Part shown: one piece after another, positions 13,326-27,610 of the stretch
Layout of the letters: each line of letters opens with the position of its first letter
How positions within the stretch are numbered: position 1 is the first letter of the stretch
Assembly (NCBI RefSeq): GCF_014805685.1
Contig: NC_060906.1
Span: 7,222,060-7,286,059, forward strand
Direction of reading: 5' to 3'
DNA length: 64,000 bases
Source of the DNA: Silurus meridionalis
Taxonomy: Eukaryota > Chordata > Actinopteri > Siluriformes > Siluridae
Notes under the pieces: model-generated
What the model was told of the DNA's origin: nothing
The model's database searches: none
The model's input: the letters and a program-made list of their open reading frames with translations, nothing else
Translations under genes and position numbers: made by a program

Positions 13326-13823
13326 CAGTGGTACATTGACCTACGAGTTTAATTTGTTCCGTGGATGAGCTCGTATCTCAATTTGCTCGCACATCAAATC
13401 AGTTTTCCATATTGAAAATACTTAAAATGGCATCAATCCGTTCCAACCCTCAAAATGACACCCCATTTTTATGTTTGTTATAATAAGGTTTTATTCAGTG
13501 TATTTTCCTTAGAGATGAGATGACTTGAGCCGGTGGTGTGTGTGTGTGTGTGTGTGTGTGTGGAGGGGGGGTAGAGGGGATAAGCGGAGGCTCCTGTACA
13601 CTACGTATTCCTAAACCTTAAAATGTTTACTTTTTCTTCTTTGCTTATCTTAATTTTCGTCACAATCTTCGCTTTCTGGCTTCGCTTGGCCATCTAGCAG
13701 CGGCGTCTCGAGCTCGTACCCTCAATTTCTTACTCGCGTAACAAATCAAAAAAATCGACCGAGTGACTGCTCGTACCTCGGAAAACTCGTACATTAATGC
13801 ACTCGTAGGTCAAGGTACCACTG
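13326..13823. mobile_element. Tigger/pogo-like non-autonomous element, 498 bp, with TA duplication
   Basis: Ends cagtggtacattgacctacg and cgtaggtcaaggtaccactg are inverted repeats. TA flanks both sides (13324-13325, 13824-13825). The host element's uninterrupted copies at 51010 and 59815 read gaaatagttgtg where this copy reads gaaaTA-insert-TAgttgtg, which fixes both boundaries and the TA target duplication directly. No transposase is encoded. A (TG)n tract sits inside. Confidence 0.9.
13538..13561. repeat. (TG)n microsatellite within the Tigger element
   Basis: Dinucleotide run followed by a G-rich stretch. Confidence 0.85.
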
Positions 13824-15598
13824 TAGTTGTGAAAGGAAGGAGGAAGACAGTGAACAATGACTTTCTTGGTCGGCTAATGTTTAGATACAAGCCGTTGTAA
13901 TGCGTTGAGTCTGGGTGAAGGGAGAGCTCACTAACTCCAGTTGCAACAGAAATTATATAAGCACAGACAGGTTTCCAAAACTCGTGTTTTTTTTTTTTTT
14001 TTTTTTTTCTTGGCAACAGCGTTACGGGTTAGTCAAAGAAACTTAGAAATGAGCATCAGAAAATAAAAAGGACATAATCCTCAGTCTCACACGCACACAC
14101 TCGCAGTAATACCAGAAGAATTCAGTGGCATGCTATTCCCAAAATACCGCTATGCTCCTAATAGAAGCGCAACATATTGCATTTAGTGTCTTTTGTTAAA
14201 GCCTGTGTAAAGTTCATTAGTTTAAGTGTAGCGGCTTATTTATGTTAAAAATAAAAATCTCTATCAAATTCAGTGTGGCTTATATATGGGTGCGCTTTAT
14301 AGTCCGGCAATTACGGTATGTACATTTGAAGGCAAATACCTTTGTACTTTTAACTGAACGTTTAAAGGGACACTTTTACTGGAGTCATATTTTACTGAGT
14401 GAATATTTACTTTTACTTAACTACACGCTATGTGTAATTCGTCAACCACTGCAAGATAGAGTCAGGAGTTTCTTTCATCATTTACAGTATTACTCTCAAA
14501 ATATTCTGCTTGCTGTTGAACTGTTGCTGAACTGTATTTTGGTGTATTTTTATCCACTCAAAATAAGGAATGACTGATTTCGCAAAATGTATTTAAAAGA
14601 TATTTGACTTTAAAATGTAAAGAAGTAAAAGTAAAAATATCCCCAAATGGAAATACTTCAGTATATACGAAAAACCTACTTAAGTACAGTAATGAATTAC
14701 ATTTACTCCATTCCTGGTTTTGTACACTTAAAGTGATAAAGTGATAAATAAACACAGGTGCAAGTCAGGGTTGAGCATATAATAAAGCTAATTTAATTAC
14801 ATGAAAGGAGCAAAAGGCTAAGAGATAAAGCTGATTTATTTGGATGATGGACAGTGATCGGCGATGACATTTTCCTTGGCCCAAAATAATGCTAACCAGC
14901 TCTTAAAAAGTGCTTCACCCTGCAGCAAAATGCCAATATTGTTGAATGCAGGCTATGAAAATATGGCTGACTATTCATTGTTCTATCTTTGACACAGCAG
15001 AGAGTGAAGGGAACAGCAGACATGGCTAGTGATAGGTAAGGTAACGGTTGTAGCATTTTCACAGCAGGAAGATAAACGAGCAGAAGGCTCAGCTTCTGCC
15101 CCATGTAGTGTGCAGAACCAAAACCATCACAAAGTTAGAACGGAGCGGTGTTTAAAGCAGGCTTATGACAAATGTTAGCAGCCATGCAATAGTGCAGTAA
15201 ATTACAGACTTCAGAGAAGCTTAGTGTTGATGCCTCACATAACAAAGAGGTTCTCAGTGGATGCTTTTCTTTCTCTAACCCTGAATCATAAAACCCAGGT
15301 CAAAAGTGCTACCAGTCCACCATTGGAGTGTTCTCATGAACAGAGTACTTACTGCAGCAGGGAAATACACAGCAGGATAATATTAAGGCTGTATAAAAAA
15401 AAAAAAAAGTTTTTCAAGGAATTTGTTTTGGTGACAGAAGCTTCCAGTTGCACTTTTACTAAAGTAGAAAGGAAATAAAACATTAAATAAATAAAAAAAA
15501 GAATAAAAGCTATTGTGCATTTTTTAATAAAGAAAAGACATAGAGTATTATTGCACAAAAAGAACAGATTTAGATTAGTAAAAGAAATATTGCACATA

Positions 15599-17180
<1,582 letters not shown>

Positions 17181-17262
17181 TATGTTTTATTTTATTGCTT
17201 AATGGGGAGGGTGTTTAATTCTTCATATTAGAATACATTTAAAATAGGGACCTAGAAATATT

Positions 17263-17814
17263 TTAATTCAGTTCAATTCAATTAATTTTTATTTGTATAG
17301 CGCATTTAACAATGAACATTGTCTTTACACAGATAATGTGCTGATAAAAATAAATATATTCTTTATAAGTGTAAGTGTGTCCCTGATGAGCAAACCGGTG
17401 GCGACTGTGGTGAAGGAAAAACTCCCCGAGATGGCACAAGGAAGAAACCTTGAGATGAACCAGATTCAAGAGGAACCCATCCTCATCTGGGTGTCCATTT
17501 ATTAAAGATATACAATGTTGTGCAGTGATGGTGATCAGAAGCGAACTGTAGTCCTGAGTCAGTGTAGCAGACTGTTGACATTAACTACAGTCCAATCCAT
17601 CCTCAAAGCGCCCGTTCTTACTCTGGAATTTCAATGGAGTGGTAACCCCGCAATGGAACCCCAAAGCGTTGAAGAGAAACCGTCCCCAGCTACACAGAGT
17701 GGACTCCAATCCAAGAGGACACTATCCAGAGGAGGCCGGGACGGAGTATGAAGATCCACGGAGGGAAGAGGGGCAGGAACAGTGGTCACTGGAGCCTCAG
17801 GAGCATGGTCAACT

Positions 17815-17851
<37 letters not shown>

Positions 17852-18140
17852 GACAGGAAGAGAAGGATATGGATTATTATGTGTCTTTATTGTTGTATGA
17901 AAGTTAATGTCACTGTGCAGTTTGGACTCCAGCAAGACTCACTATGGCAGCATAACTAAAAGGGAGAACCAGAAGGTAACACAGACATGAGGGATCTCTG
18001 GGATAAAAGACGACCCACCACACCACCGTCAACAAACCTGAGTGAACGTGTGAGAGTGAGGGGACGACAGCATACAAATATCCCAGTTCACCAAACACTC
18101 TATATCCATGATCCCTCCAGATCTGAGCCTTTACCTAAGA
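17263..18140 (-). mobile_element. LINE 3' end (pentamer-tailed family), minus strand
   Basis: Starts with an (ATTCA)-type tail, then gtatagcgcatttaacaatg, the gatgagcaaaccggtggcga block and the aggaacccatcctcatctgg block. The same order recurs at 27611-28614, and inverted at 53940-54185. At 27.6 kb the family continues into LINE reverse transcriptase C-terminal coding sequence, so this copy is interpreted as 5'-truncated LINE 3' UTR. A (GA)n tract lies at 17819-17847. The 5' boundary is approximate. Confidence 0.7.
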
Positions 18141-18378
18141 AAAATCTACGTGTTTTTAAAACATTTAAGTTGCTTCATTGTTGCATTGTTTTCTTAAAAC
18201 AACTTGTCTACATTGGTGCATAAGCAGTCATCATTTTGTGAATTATTTCCAGTGGCATGTGTTCTCAGTCTGCAATAATATGCATTATAATACTGGTGCA
18301 CTCTAGAATTTTACATTGACTTTAGAAAACCGTGTCTGTTCAAACCATATTCCTGTTAACTTAGGCTAAGTAGGCATT

Positions 18379-18380
<2 letters not shown>

Positions 18381-18432
<52 letters not shown>
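18381..18432. repeat. (GT)n microsatellite
   Basis: About 26 uninterrupted gt units in ptchd4 intron 1. Confidence 0.97.
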
Positions 18433-18437
<5 letters not shown>

Positions 18438-19514
18438 CAATTCATCTATCACCAGCTATTTAAAAAAGCTAATCTGAGTGTCTTTCATTCACAAAGCAGA
18501 AAGGAAGAGTTGAAGCAGAGGACATCTACCCTGTGAAACTCATTAAAATTCTGCGAGAAATACAGAGATTAATTTCACTGGATTGGTTGCCAATAATGGT
18601 CATGGTGTTGAGGGACTACCCTGACCTGCTCTAACGTAACCACAGAATGAACTATTTCTCACTTTCCACCTCTGTTCCATTCCCTTTTCCCTGATTTTTT
18701 CAATCAGTAAAATTAAATGAATTGTTTCATCAACACAGGTGTGTCATTCAGTTTGTCAGGAGACTGTTGGGCTGAAAATCATACTTGAGTAAAAGTAAAG
18801 ATACCTTAATGCAAGTTACATAACAAGTTAAAAGTCACCAATAACAATATGATTTAAGTAAAAGTCTTTGAGTGTCTGATTTGAACAGGACTTGATTATT
18901 TGACTCTTATTCAACGTAGGCTCAAAGATGCACTAGTCTTCAACACCAAGACACATGTTAGTGAAAAGCCAAAACCAGTTGATTTGTGGGTTTTTTCCTA
19001 AAAATACAGATTAAATTGTACACCTGAACACTGCATTAGCCAACACAACAGCCTCTTCAACGTGAAACCAAGATCAAACAAGTTTCTTCATTGGCTTGGA
19101 GAAATCCTCTTCCTCTGATTAGGTGGTATCACATTTAAGATGTGAGGCCTCCTCTATATTTGCCTTTTTGAAGTCAGGACCTTTAAAACAATACAGATTT
19201 AGTAATGTTTTTGCATAGATAAAGCTGTCATGCAAAATGATTGGTGAAGTAAATTATATTGGAGTAAAAAAGTACATCTATTGAATCATAAATGTTGTTG
19301 AGTAGAGAGTAAATGTTGAGAGAGTAAATCTTTGATACTAGTAAAACTAGAAAGTAACCAAAAAATGACTTAAGTTCAGTAACAAAGTACATTTACTCAA
19401 ATACTAAGTACAAATATTAAGTTGAGGACATTGCACTAGGTAGTTGTACCAGTTTAAAAATCTGTTTTAAGAGCAGGAGGCAATAAAATGTTCTACTTCT
19501 ACAGGAACATAATA

Positions 19515-19853
19515 CAGTAGTACCCCATTAATCGCGGTGGTTACGTTCCAAAACCACCTGCGATAAAAGAAAAACCAAGATAAACCCCACCCCAAAAATG
19601 CTATTTTATGTATATACTACTGTACTGTATGAACATTTTACTTCATTTTATTATTAATATTTATATGTTTATTAATAAATTTTATTATTTTAACATAAAA
19701 CCCCATAAAAACTATTTCCTATAAGTTTTTTGTCTATCGTGCTATCCGTAAGAGACCGGGAAAATCAGTTAACAAATTAGTTATGTGGCAAATGCAATTC
19801 CACGATAAACCAGGCCCGCAAGATTCAAACCGAAGTAAAGAGGGGGATTATTG
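19515..19853. mobile_element. Tigger/pogo-like short element, 339 bp
   Basis: The left end cagtagtaccccattaatcg follows TA. The right end gggggattattg precedes TA and is an imperfect invert. The internal sequence is non-coding. Its ends differ from the other Tigger-like elements here, so it is a separate subfamily. Confidence 0.65.
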
Positions 19854-20118
19854 TACACTCTTGGCATTATGAGTGTTTTCTGTCTTTGCGTTAAAAACCC
19901 TCATGTTGACCTCCAGTAGTGTGACTGCAGGATTGCTGTTTGAGTTCACGAGAGGCCAGGTGGCCATGATGATGCAACATGCAATTTCTATTAGTTACAG
20001 TCCTCAGTTGATGATTAGTGACACATTAGGAGGAGGCAGGAGGGCAAAAGGACACCCAATTTTGTATGCAGGTTATCCTACAGTTATTTGTAGAATCACA
20101 TACATACCAATTGAGATT

Positions 20119-20147
20119 TTGTTTGTTTGTTTGTTTGTTTGTTTGTT
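20119..20147. repeat. (TTTG)n microsatellite
   Basis: Seven or so ttg/tttg units within ptchd4 intron 1. Confidence 0.9.
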
Positions 20148-20312
20148 TTTTACCACCAACCCTTACCAGTTGTTTATAGGACTTGGTGACATGCTTTGCT
20201 TTGGTATGCACAATAATTCTGCTGGCTAGTAGCTTGTTGACAAGCCATATAACCTCACTACTAGAATCACTACTAGGACCTCTTTAGTGTCATTTTTTGC
20301 AGAAAAAATTAA

Positions 20313-21047
<735 letters not shown>

Positions 21048-21416
21048 TAAAAAAAATCTTTATCACAGTTCACTTTTGTGTAGTTTATTTGTCCCTGGCA
21101 TAAAATGGATAAGGATTTTCTCCCCCATAGAGAGTATATAATATGTAATTCTTTTTGCCCTATTTACATCTCACATAAGCATGTGACTAGATCCCTTAAA
21201 TGGTAGATATTCACACTTTTTTTGTTACATTTACATTTATAAGAGTCAGCAGGTGGATTCATCCATCACAATTTATGATAAGGGTTGACAAATATGCCAA
21301 AAGCTAGGGAACAAGGCCCCACAGTACTATTGTAGGGAGGCTATAACCCATTTTATTTGTTTGTATGAACCTCATTCATGATTGGAGTGACATGTATTTC
21401 CTATAAAGAGAAGATA

Positions 21417-21844
21417 CACTATATGAATAAAGGTTTGTGGACACCTCACTATAAGATTCGTTTGTGCTTTTTGAACATCTCATTCCACAATTAGTCCCCA
21501 TTTGCTATTATAATAACCTTCACTCTTCTGGGAAGATGTTTAATTAGATTTTGGAGTGTGCTTTTGGAGATTTGTGATCATTCCGATATTGAGGTAGGCA
21601 AGGTGCAGTCAGTGTTCACATTCATCCCAAAGGTGTTCAATAGGTCAGAGCTCTATAGCAGATCTTCATGGATCTGGCTTTGTGCACAGGATTGTCATGC
21701 TGGTTTAAGGAAAGGGAACATTTCATGCTACTGCATCCGCAGCCGTCATATATTTGTTTTTGCCTTCAAGTTCATGCTAACAGTTTGGGGAAAACCACAG
21801 AAATGTGTTTAAAAGTCAAGTGTCATTATTTTGTCCATATAGTG
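21417..21844. mobile_element. Tc1-derived MITE, 428 bp
   Basis: TA flanks both sides (21415-21416 and 21845-21846). The left end cactatatgaataaaggttt and right end attttgtccatatagtg are imperfect inverts. The interior is typical short Tc1-derived filler without a usable transposase. Confidence 0.8.
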
Positions 21845-22259
21845 TATTAGACAGATTACGTAGTTTGTAGCTGGTTCATTATTGGGGTATTCCCAAAAGA
21901 GATCCATCTGGCCGTGTTTCAAGTGACAAAAGTAAGCCAGTAAATAGGGGTCACATTCACACTGAGTGGACAGTGATGTTCATGCTTTAGTGTGATGTGT
22001 AATGAACAACAGGACAGTTTTTCTCAGACTGTCTGAAAGAGGAGACATTTCATTTGCATGAGAAGGTGAGTAATACTGGAGTTACATTAGTTTAAACGAA
22101 TGCTGAGCACCTATTTTTAGATTTGAGGCTGCCTCATTTCTTGGCAGTAGAAGTCGAGATTAATTACTTTCAATGGACATGAACAGGAAAGTAAATTGGG
22201 TCATTGTGTGTGCACTACTTTATCTTATTCTATCTAAACTTTAATAGGAACACTTGGAC

Positions 22260-22800
22260 TCTTGCCCCACATAGTATGGATGGTACGATTCACAAATTCA
22301 CGTCGGTGCACGGCATCAAAGTTAATAATGTGATGCATTGATTTAAAAAAGTGCATCAGATACAGGTTGTCATTTGTAATATGATGCATCATTTTGAACA
22401 TATTTGCATTGGTAAACAACGATTCATTTATATAGAATTTTCAGAAGATGTGCTATACTTCAATATTTGTATTGATTTCTCCTTGCTAAACTGTGCGTTC
22501 TCTCAGCACCGGTGCTGCTACGTGAATGTGACGCATCACAGCACTACGGAGACCAAGGCGTGTCCTGAGAGTCAAAATAGAGCTGCTTCTTCCTGGAGAC
22601 ACAACAGGAAAATAATATTTTATTTTTATTTTTTGCACTATAAAGGCGCGTGTGGAAAAGGGTCATGCGTTAGAAGTCAGCAGGCACTTAAATAAATTGA
22701 TGATTTGCTGTCTGCCTGGGCCAAAGAAATAAAAGCGAAATATCTGCACTATATTGCAGACCATCATATTTTATTTCCATTGCATCATATTGCACTAAAT
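22260..22800. mobile_element. Non-autonomous DNA element fragment (hAT-like, tentative)
   Basis: Contains ggtacgattcacaaattcac and, at 22660-22760, a block (gcgttagaagtcagca, gatttgctgtctgcc, aaataaaagcg) shared with 57985-58045. Two dispersed copies show that it is a repeat. Family and boundaries are uncertain. Confidence 0.5.
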
Positions 22801-22896
22801 TAAAATCAGAATCAGGTTTATAGGCCAATTGTGTTGACACACAAGGAATTTAGTTTCAGCTGTCAGTGACTCTCAAAAGACATAAACATATATATA

Positions 22897-23423
22897 CAGT
22901 GGCGGGCCATGCATTTGGTACCTGGGCCTTCAGTGGGGACTTACCCGACTTAATTCACCTCTTAATACCACCACTATCATGTCGAAATTATAGAAACCAT
23001 CAATACTGTACAAAAACGCAATATAACAACACGTGGTAATACAGATAGAGAAGCATTTCACATATGGAGGGTAAATAGAATTTTACTAAAGCAAGAAACC
23101 CAGTTAAGACAACTCCAAACCTCTACACTACTATTTGAAATCTGATTGGTTAAAGAAACCGAGATATTTATTAATGAGACTGTGGTAAAAAGGGCTAGCA
23201 GTACTGACTTTGAAGGCCTTGGGCAGATTAGATTGACATGGCAGCACATAGAAGCTGAAATCTGATTGGACAAAAAATCTAACATCCACATACATGTACT
23301 GGAAGCAGTGCAGCCAAGAGAAACACCACGAAATGAAGAGAATAAACTGTTGTGAATAAATTAATACAAATCAATGAAATGGAATCAAATACATAGGTCA
23401 GTGCTTCTGAGTGTTTAGGCCAG

Positions 23424-23424
<1 letters not shown>
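22897..23424 (-). mobile_element. hAT-like element, truncated copy
   Basis: The end cagtggcgggccatgcattt (CAGNG type, typical of hAT) is the inverse of the right end of the 39.1-40.7 kb element. Similarity runs through to ggccagct at 23424. It then stops at a (TA)n tract, so the distal end is lost. In this copy the site corresponding to 39994 is empty (reads gacatgatagtgg on the minus strand). Confidence 0.75.

Positions 23425-23480
<56 letters not shown>
23425..23480. repeat. (TA)n microsatellite, left of Tigger insertion
   Basis: Perfect ta run that continues at 24338 on the other side of the inserted element. Confidence 0.95.
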
Positions 23481-23483
<3 letters not shown>

Positions 23484-24334
23484 TGGAACCTCGGGTTACG
23501 AATTTAATTCGTTCCGGTACTTTATTCGTAACCTGAAAAGTTCGTATCCCGATACAAATTTCCCCATAATAATGAACAGAAACTTCGGTCTGGACAACCA
23601 AAAATATTACTTAAATAAAAATAAAGCCAATATTCACTAATATTATTTACTTTTAACGTTATATTAAAATCATACCACATAAAAACATACAAAAGAGGAA
23701 AAGATCTTTACCGGGTACTTTCCCTTTGAGAAGACTCGCTGCAGGAGACGACGTTTGTAGAAGGTGGAGGAGGGAGAGTTATTGTTTGGAAGGAGAATCT
23801 TATTATATTATATTATTTATATATTATTATATATTATATTATAGAATATTAAAGACAGTGTTATTAACACGAACGCTGAGACAATTGTTGCATTAGAGGG
23901 AAAATGAGAGCTGTTTCTTTAAGGCTACTATCAGTTGGTATTGAAGTCCAGAGTGAAATTCATTATGGGTATTGTACTTCGGAAAAGACTGTAACCCTGC
24001 TAATCTATCTTCATAAAAACAAGTAAAGTGGTTATGCATCGGCTAATGTTGTCCATCTCATCATTCCACGAGCATCAACTAACGAGTTGTTACGCTGCCG
24101 CCGGGAAAAGTTTAAGCGGATAAGTAACACGATGCTCTCGCTAGGGACACAGGACGCTAACTGATGTGACGAGCTGCGTGGATAGAGCAAAAACAACCAA
24201 CTTGCCTGCGATTTTTTGGTGAGCGACGTTCGTATCCCGATATATTGTTCGTAAACAGGGGCAAAAATTTTGATGAACTGCGATTCGTAACCTGAATTAT
24301 AGGTATGCCGGGGCGTTCGTAACCTGAGGTTCCA

Positions 24335-24337
<3 letters not shown>
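23481..24337. mobile_element. Tigger/pogo-like element, 857 bp, inserted in a (TA)n tract
   Basis: Ends cagtggaacctcgggttacg and cgtaacctgaggttccactg are perfect inverts. A further inner pair, ttcgtatcccgat, occurs near both ends. (TA)n flanks both sides, consistent with TA target choice. No transposase frame is present; internal sequence is mostly AT-rich filler. Confidence 0.88.

Positions 24338-24383
<46 letters not shown>
24338..24383. repeat. (TA)n microsatellite, right of Tigger insertion
   Basis: Continuation of the (TA)n tract split by the Tigger-like element. Confidence 0.95.
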
Positions 24384-24389
<6 letters not shown>

Positions 24390-24502
24390 AAAAAACATGC
24401 CTACAAGCTTGTGGTGGGACAGCTTTACAATCTGGGGTTGCTTCACTTGTCATGTCTAGGTTCAGCAAAATTATGTGCTTAAATATACTAAATGACCAGC
24501 TT

Positions 24503-24589
24503 TTTAGAATAGAATAGAATAGAATAGAATAGAATAGAATAGAATAGAATAGAATAGCCTTTATTTGTCACATATACATTAGAGCACAG
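24503..24589 (-). mobile_element. LINE/SINE 3' end with (TATTC)n tail, left half
   Basis: (AGAAT)n run of about 11 units followed by cctttatttgtcacatatac. On the minus strand this is a retroelement 3' end with a pentamer tail. It is cut at 24589 by an RTE-like insertion and resumes at 28720 with the 14-base duplication acattagagcacag on both sides. Confidence 0.8.
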
Positions 24590-24900
24590 GGAGGCACAAG
24601 CCAGTGCACTCTTAGTGCCGGTACCAAGCCCGGATAAATGGGGAGGGTTGCATTAGGAAGGGCCAGCGTAAAACATGTGCCAAATCGAATATGTGGGTCA
24701 CGATTAAGAAATTCATAATCATCAAAATTCATCGGTTGAGGTTAACAACGACCGCCACAGGTATCGTTAGCCAACAGGGTACCGGTGGAAATTAGGCTAC
24801 TGTTCGTTGAAGGAGGAGAAGGAGAGAAGGAAGACGTCTAAAGAGACGGCAGGGAAAGGAGAAGTGGAGGAGAGTAGAGGATAGGGTTGGTACTTTAAAT

Positions 24901-25812
24901 GTGGGTACTATGACTGGTAAGGGGAGAGAGAGAGCTGATATGATGGAGAGGAGAAAGGTAGAGATGTTGTGTGTTCAGGAGACCAAGTGGAAAGGGAGTA
25001 AGGCCAGGAACATTTTAGGTAGGTTTAAACTGTTCTTTAATGGTGTGGATGAAAAGAGAAATGGTGTAGGGGTGGTTCTGAAGGAAGAGTACAGTAAGAG
25101 TGTAGTGGAGGTGAAGAGAGTTTCTGATAGGGTGATGAACGTAAATCTGGAAGTTGAAGGGATGATGATAAATGTCATCAGTGCCTATGTTCCACAAGTC
25201 GGCTGTGAGATAGAGGAGAAGGAAAGATTCTGGAGTGAATTAGATAAAGTGGTAGATGGTGTACCTAGAAATGAACGATTGGTGATTGGGGCAGACTTTA
25301 ATGGGCATGTAGGTGACGGGAACAGAGGTGATGAGGAGGTTATGGGAAGGTATGGGCTAAATGAGAGGAATGTGGAAGGGCAGATGGTGGTAGATTTTGC
25401 TAAAAGGATAGAAATGGCAGTGGTAAATACTTGTTTTAAGAAGAAGGATGATTATAGGGTGACCTATAAGAGAGGAGGAAGGTGCACACAGGTGGATTAT
25501 ATTCTATGTAGGAGATGCAACCTGAAGGAGATTGGAGACTGTAAGGTGTTGGCGGAGGACAGTGTAGCTAGACAGCATCGGATGGTGGTCTGTAGGATGG
25601 TTTTGGCGGCGAAGAGGAGGAGAGAGAGGAGGAGAGAGGAGAGAGAGAGGACTGGAAGAAGAATCAGATGGTGGAAGCTGAAGGAGGAAGACTGTAGTGA
25701 GAGATTCACGGAAGAGGTCAGACAGGGGCTCGGTGGTGGTGAAGAGGTGCTGGATGATTGGGCAACTACTGCAGGAGTGATGAGGAGGCAGCTAGAAAAG
25801 TACTTGGTGTGA
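24901..25812 (+). CDS. RTE-like LINE endonuclease domain (APE type)
   Basis: A 303-residue open frame with the exonuclease-endonuclease-phosphatase fold motifs: CVQETKWKG near residue 24 (catalytic Glu in QET), NVISAYVPQVGCE near 91, IGADFNGHVGDG near 127 (Asp and Asn of the active site) and CTQVDYILCRR near 195. The domain nicks target DNA to prime reverse transcription. Similar frames in fish genomes are often named craniofacial development protein 2-like, which is a misnomer for the LINE. It ends at a TGA at 25810-25812, although the family continues, so the element is broken here. Confidence 0.85.
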   Translation: MGTMTGKGRERADMMERRKVEMLCVQETKWKGSKARNILGRFKLFFNGVDEKRNGVGVVLKEEYSKSVVEVKRVSDRVMNVNLEVEGMMINVISAYVPQVGCEIEEKERFWSELDKVVDGVPRNERLVIGADFNGHVGDGNRGDEEVMGRYGLNERNVEGQMVVDFAKRIEMAVVNTCFKKKDDYRVTYKRGGRCTQVDYILCRRCNLKEIGDCKVLAEDSVARQHRMVVCRMVLAAKRRRERRREERERTGRRIRWWKLKEEDCSERFTEEVRQGLGGGEEVLDDWATTAGVMRRQLEKYLV

Positions 25813-27603
25813 CATCTGGAAATAGAAAGGAAGACAAGGAGACGTGGTGGTGGAATGAGGAAGTGCAGGAGAGCATAAGGGAAAGAGGTTAACAAAACAG
25901 AAGTGGGATCGACAGGGTGATGAGAAAAGTAGGCAGGAGTACAAGGAGATGTGGCAGCAGGTGAAGAGGGATGTGGCAAAAGCCAAGGAAAAGGCATACG
26001 AGGAACTGTATGAGAGGTTGAACACTAAGGGAGGAGAAAAGGATTTATACAGATTGGCCAAGCAGAGGGACCGAGCTGTGAAAGATGTGTTGCAAGTTAG
26101 AGCAATAAAGGATGGAGATGAAAATGTGTTGACTAGTGAGGAGAGTGTGTTGAGAAGGTGGAGAGAGTATTTTGAGCAGCTGATGAATATGGAAAATGAG
26201 AGAGAGAGAAGGTTGGATGATGTGGAGATGGTGAAGCAGGAAATGGATAGGATTAGTAAGGAAGAAGTGAGAGCAGCGATTAAGAGGATGAAGAGTGGAA
26301 AGTCGGTTGGACCAGATGATATACCGGTAGAAGCATGGAGATGTTTAGGAGAGATGGCAGTGGAGTTTTTAACCAGATTGTTTACCAAGATTCTGGAAGG
26401 TGAGAGGATGCCTGAGGAATGGAGAAGGAGCGTGCTGGTACCGATCTTTAAGCATAAGGGAGATGTGCAGACCTGCAGTAACTACAGGGGAATTAAGTTG
26501 ATCAGTCACACCATGAAGTTATGGGAAAGAGTAGTGGAAGCCAGGCTGAGAGAAGAGGTGACCATCTGTGAGCAACAGTATGGTTTCATGCCGAGGAAGA
26601 GCACTACAGACGCCTTATTTTCTTTGAGAATGTTAATAGAGAAGTATAGAGAAGGACAGAAGGAATTGCATTGAGTATTTGTGGATTTAGAGAAATCGTA
26701 CGACAGGGTGCCAAGAGAGGAGTTGTGGTATTGTATGAGGAAGTGAGGTGTGTCAGAGAAGTATGTGAGGGTGGTGCAGGACATGTATGAGGACAGTGTG
26801 ACAGCAGTGAAGTGTGCAGTAGGAACGACAGACTGGTTCAATGTGAAGGTTGGATTGCATCAAGGATCGGCCCTGAGCCCTTTCCTGTTTGCAGTGGTAA
26901 TGGACAGGTTGACGGACGAGGTCAGACAGGAGTCTCCCTGGACTATGATGTTTGCGGATGATATTGTGATTTGTGGTGAGAGTAGTGAGCAGGTTGAGAA
27001 GAGCCTGGAGAGGTGAAGATATGCGCTGGAGAGAAGGGGAATGAAAGTCAGTAGGAGTAAGACAGAGTACATGTGTGTGAATGAGAGGGAGGGCAGTGGA
27101 GTGGTGCAGTTGCAGGAGAAGAGGTGGAGAAGGTGGTAGAGTTCAGGTACCTGGGTTCAACAGTGCAAAGTAATGGAGAGTGTGTTAGGGAAGTAAAGAA
27201 AAGAGTGCAGGCAGGGTGGAGTGGGTGGAGAAGAGTGTCGGGAGTGATTTGTGATAGTAGGGTATCTGCAAGAATAAAAGGGAGAGTTTATAGGACTGTG
27301 GTGAGACCTGCAATGTTGTATGGATTAGAGACAGTGGCATTGAGTAAAAGGCAGGAGGCGGAGCTGGAGGTAGCAAAGCTAAAGTTGTTAAGGTTTTCGT
27401 TGGGAGTGACGAGGATGGACAAGATTAGAAATTAGTTTATTAGAGGGACAGCGCATGTTGGACGTTTTGGAGACAAGGTGAGGGAGGCGAGATTGAGATG
27501 GTTTGGACATGTGCAGAGGAGGGACATGAGTTATATTGGTAGGAGAATGCTAAGGTAGGAGGAAAAGAGGAAGGCCAAGGAGGAGGTTCATGGATGTGGT
27601 GAG
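25813..27603 (+). pseudogene. RTE-like LINE reverse transcriptase, broken
   Basis: Reverse transcriptase coding sequence in pieces. Segment 25949-26674 holds the connector and the N-terminal fingers (MKSGKSVGPDDIPVEAW, YRGIKLISH, QQYGFMPRKSTTDALF). A TGA at 26672 interrupts just before motif A (VFVDLEKSYDRVPREELW, from about 26675). Segment 26750-27016 holds LHQGSALSPFLFAVVMD and the catalytic FADDIVICG box; it ends at a TGA at 27014. Segment 27124-27435 holds the thumb region (FRYLGSTVQ, RPAMLYGLETVAL). At least three stops or shifts prevent a functional product. Confidence 0.88.
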
Positions 27604-27610
27604 GGAAGAC

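Larger units (their letters stand above)
13048..14317. mobile_element. Unclassified terminal-inverted-repeat DNA element (ACCGTATTTT family), carrying a nested Tigger element
   Basis: The left end reads accgtattttttggact and the right end agtccggcaattacggt, which are inverted repeats. Related copies lie at 50746-51450 and 59536-60043. Internal sequence such as cacgttttgaaccccgcggc and a short conserved frame beginning MPKDKL is shared by all three. The copy is interrupted at 13326-13823 by a Tigger-like element. Without a full transposase the superfamily cannot be named. Confidence 0.8.

Noticed and set aside
24503..24556. Regular short repeats resembling an array
   Set aside because: Direct pentamer repeats without spacers; a LINE tail, not a CRISPR array.
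25497..26388. Two long minus-strand frames (166 and 198 residues)
   Set aside because: Antisense shadows of the purine-rich RTE-like coding strand; Ser/Leu-rich low complexity.
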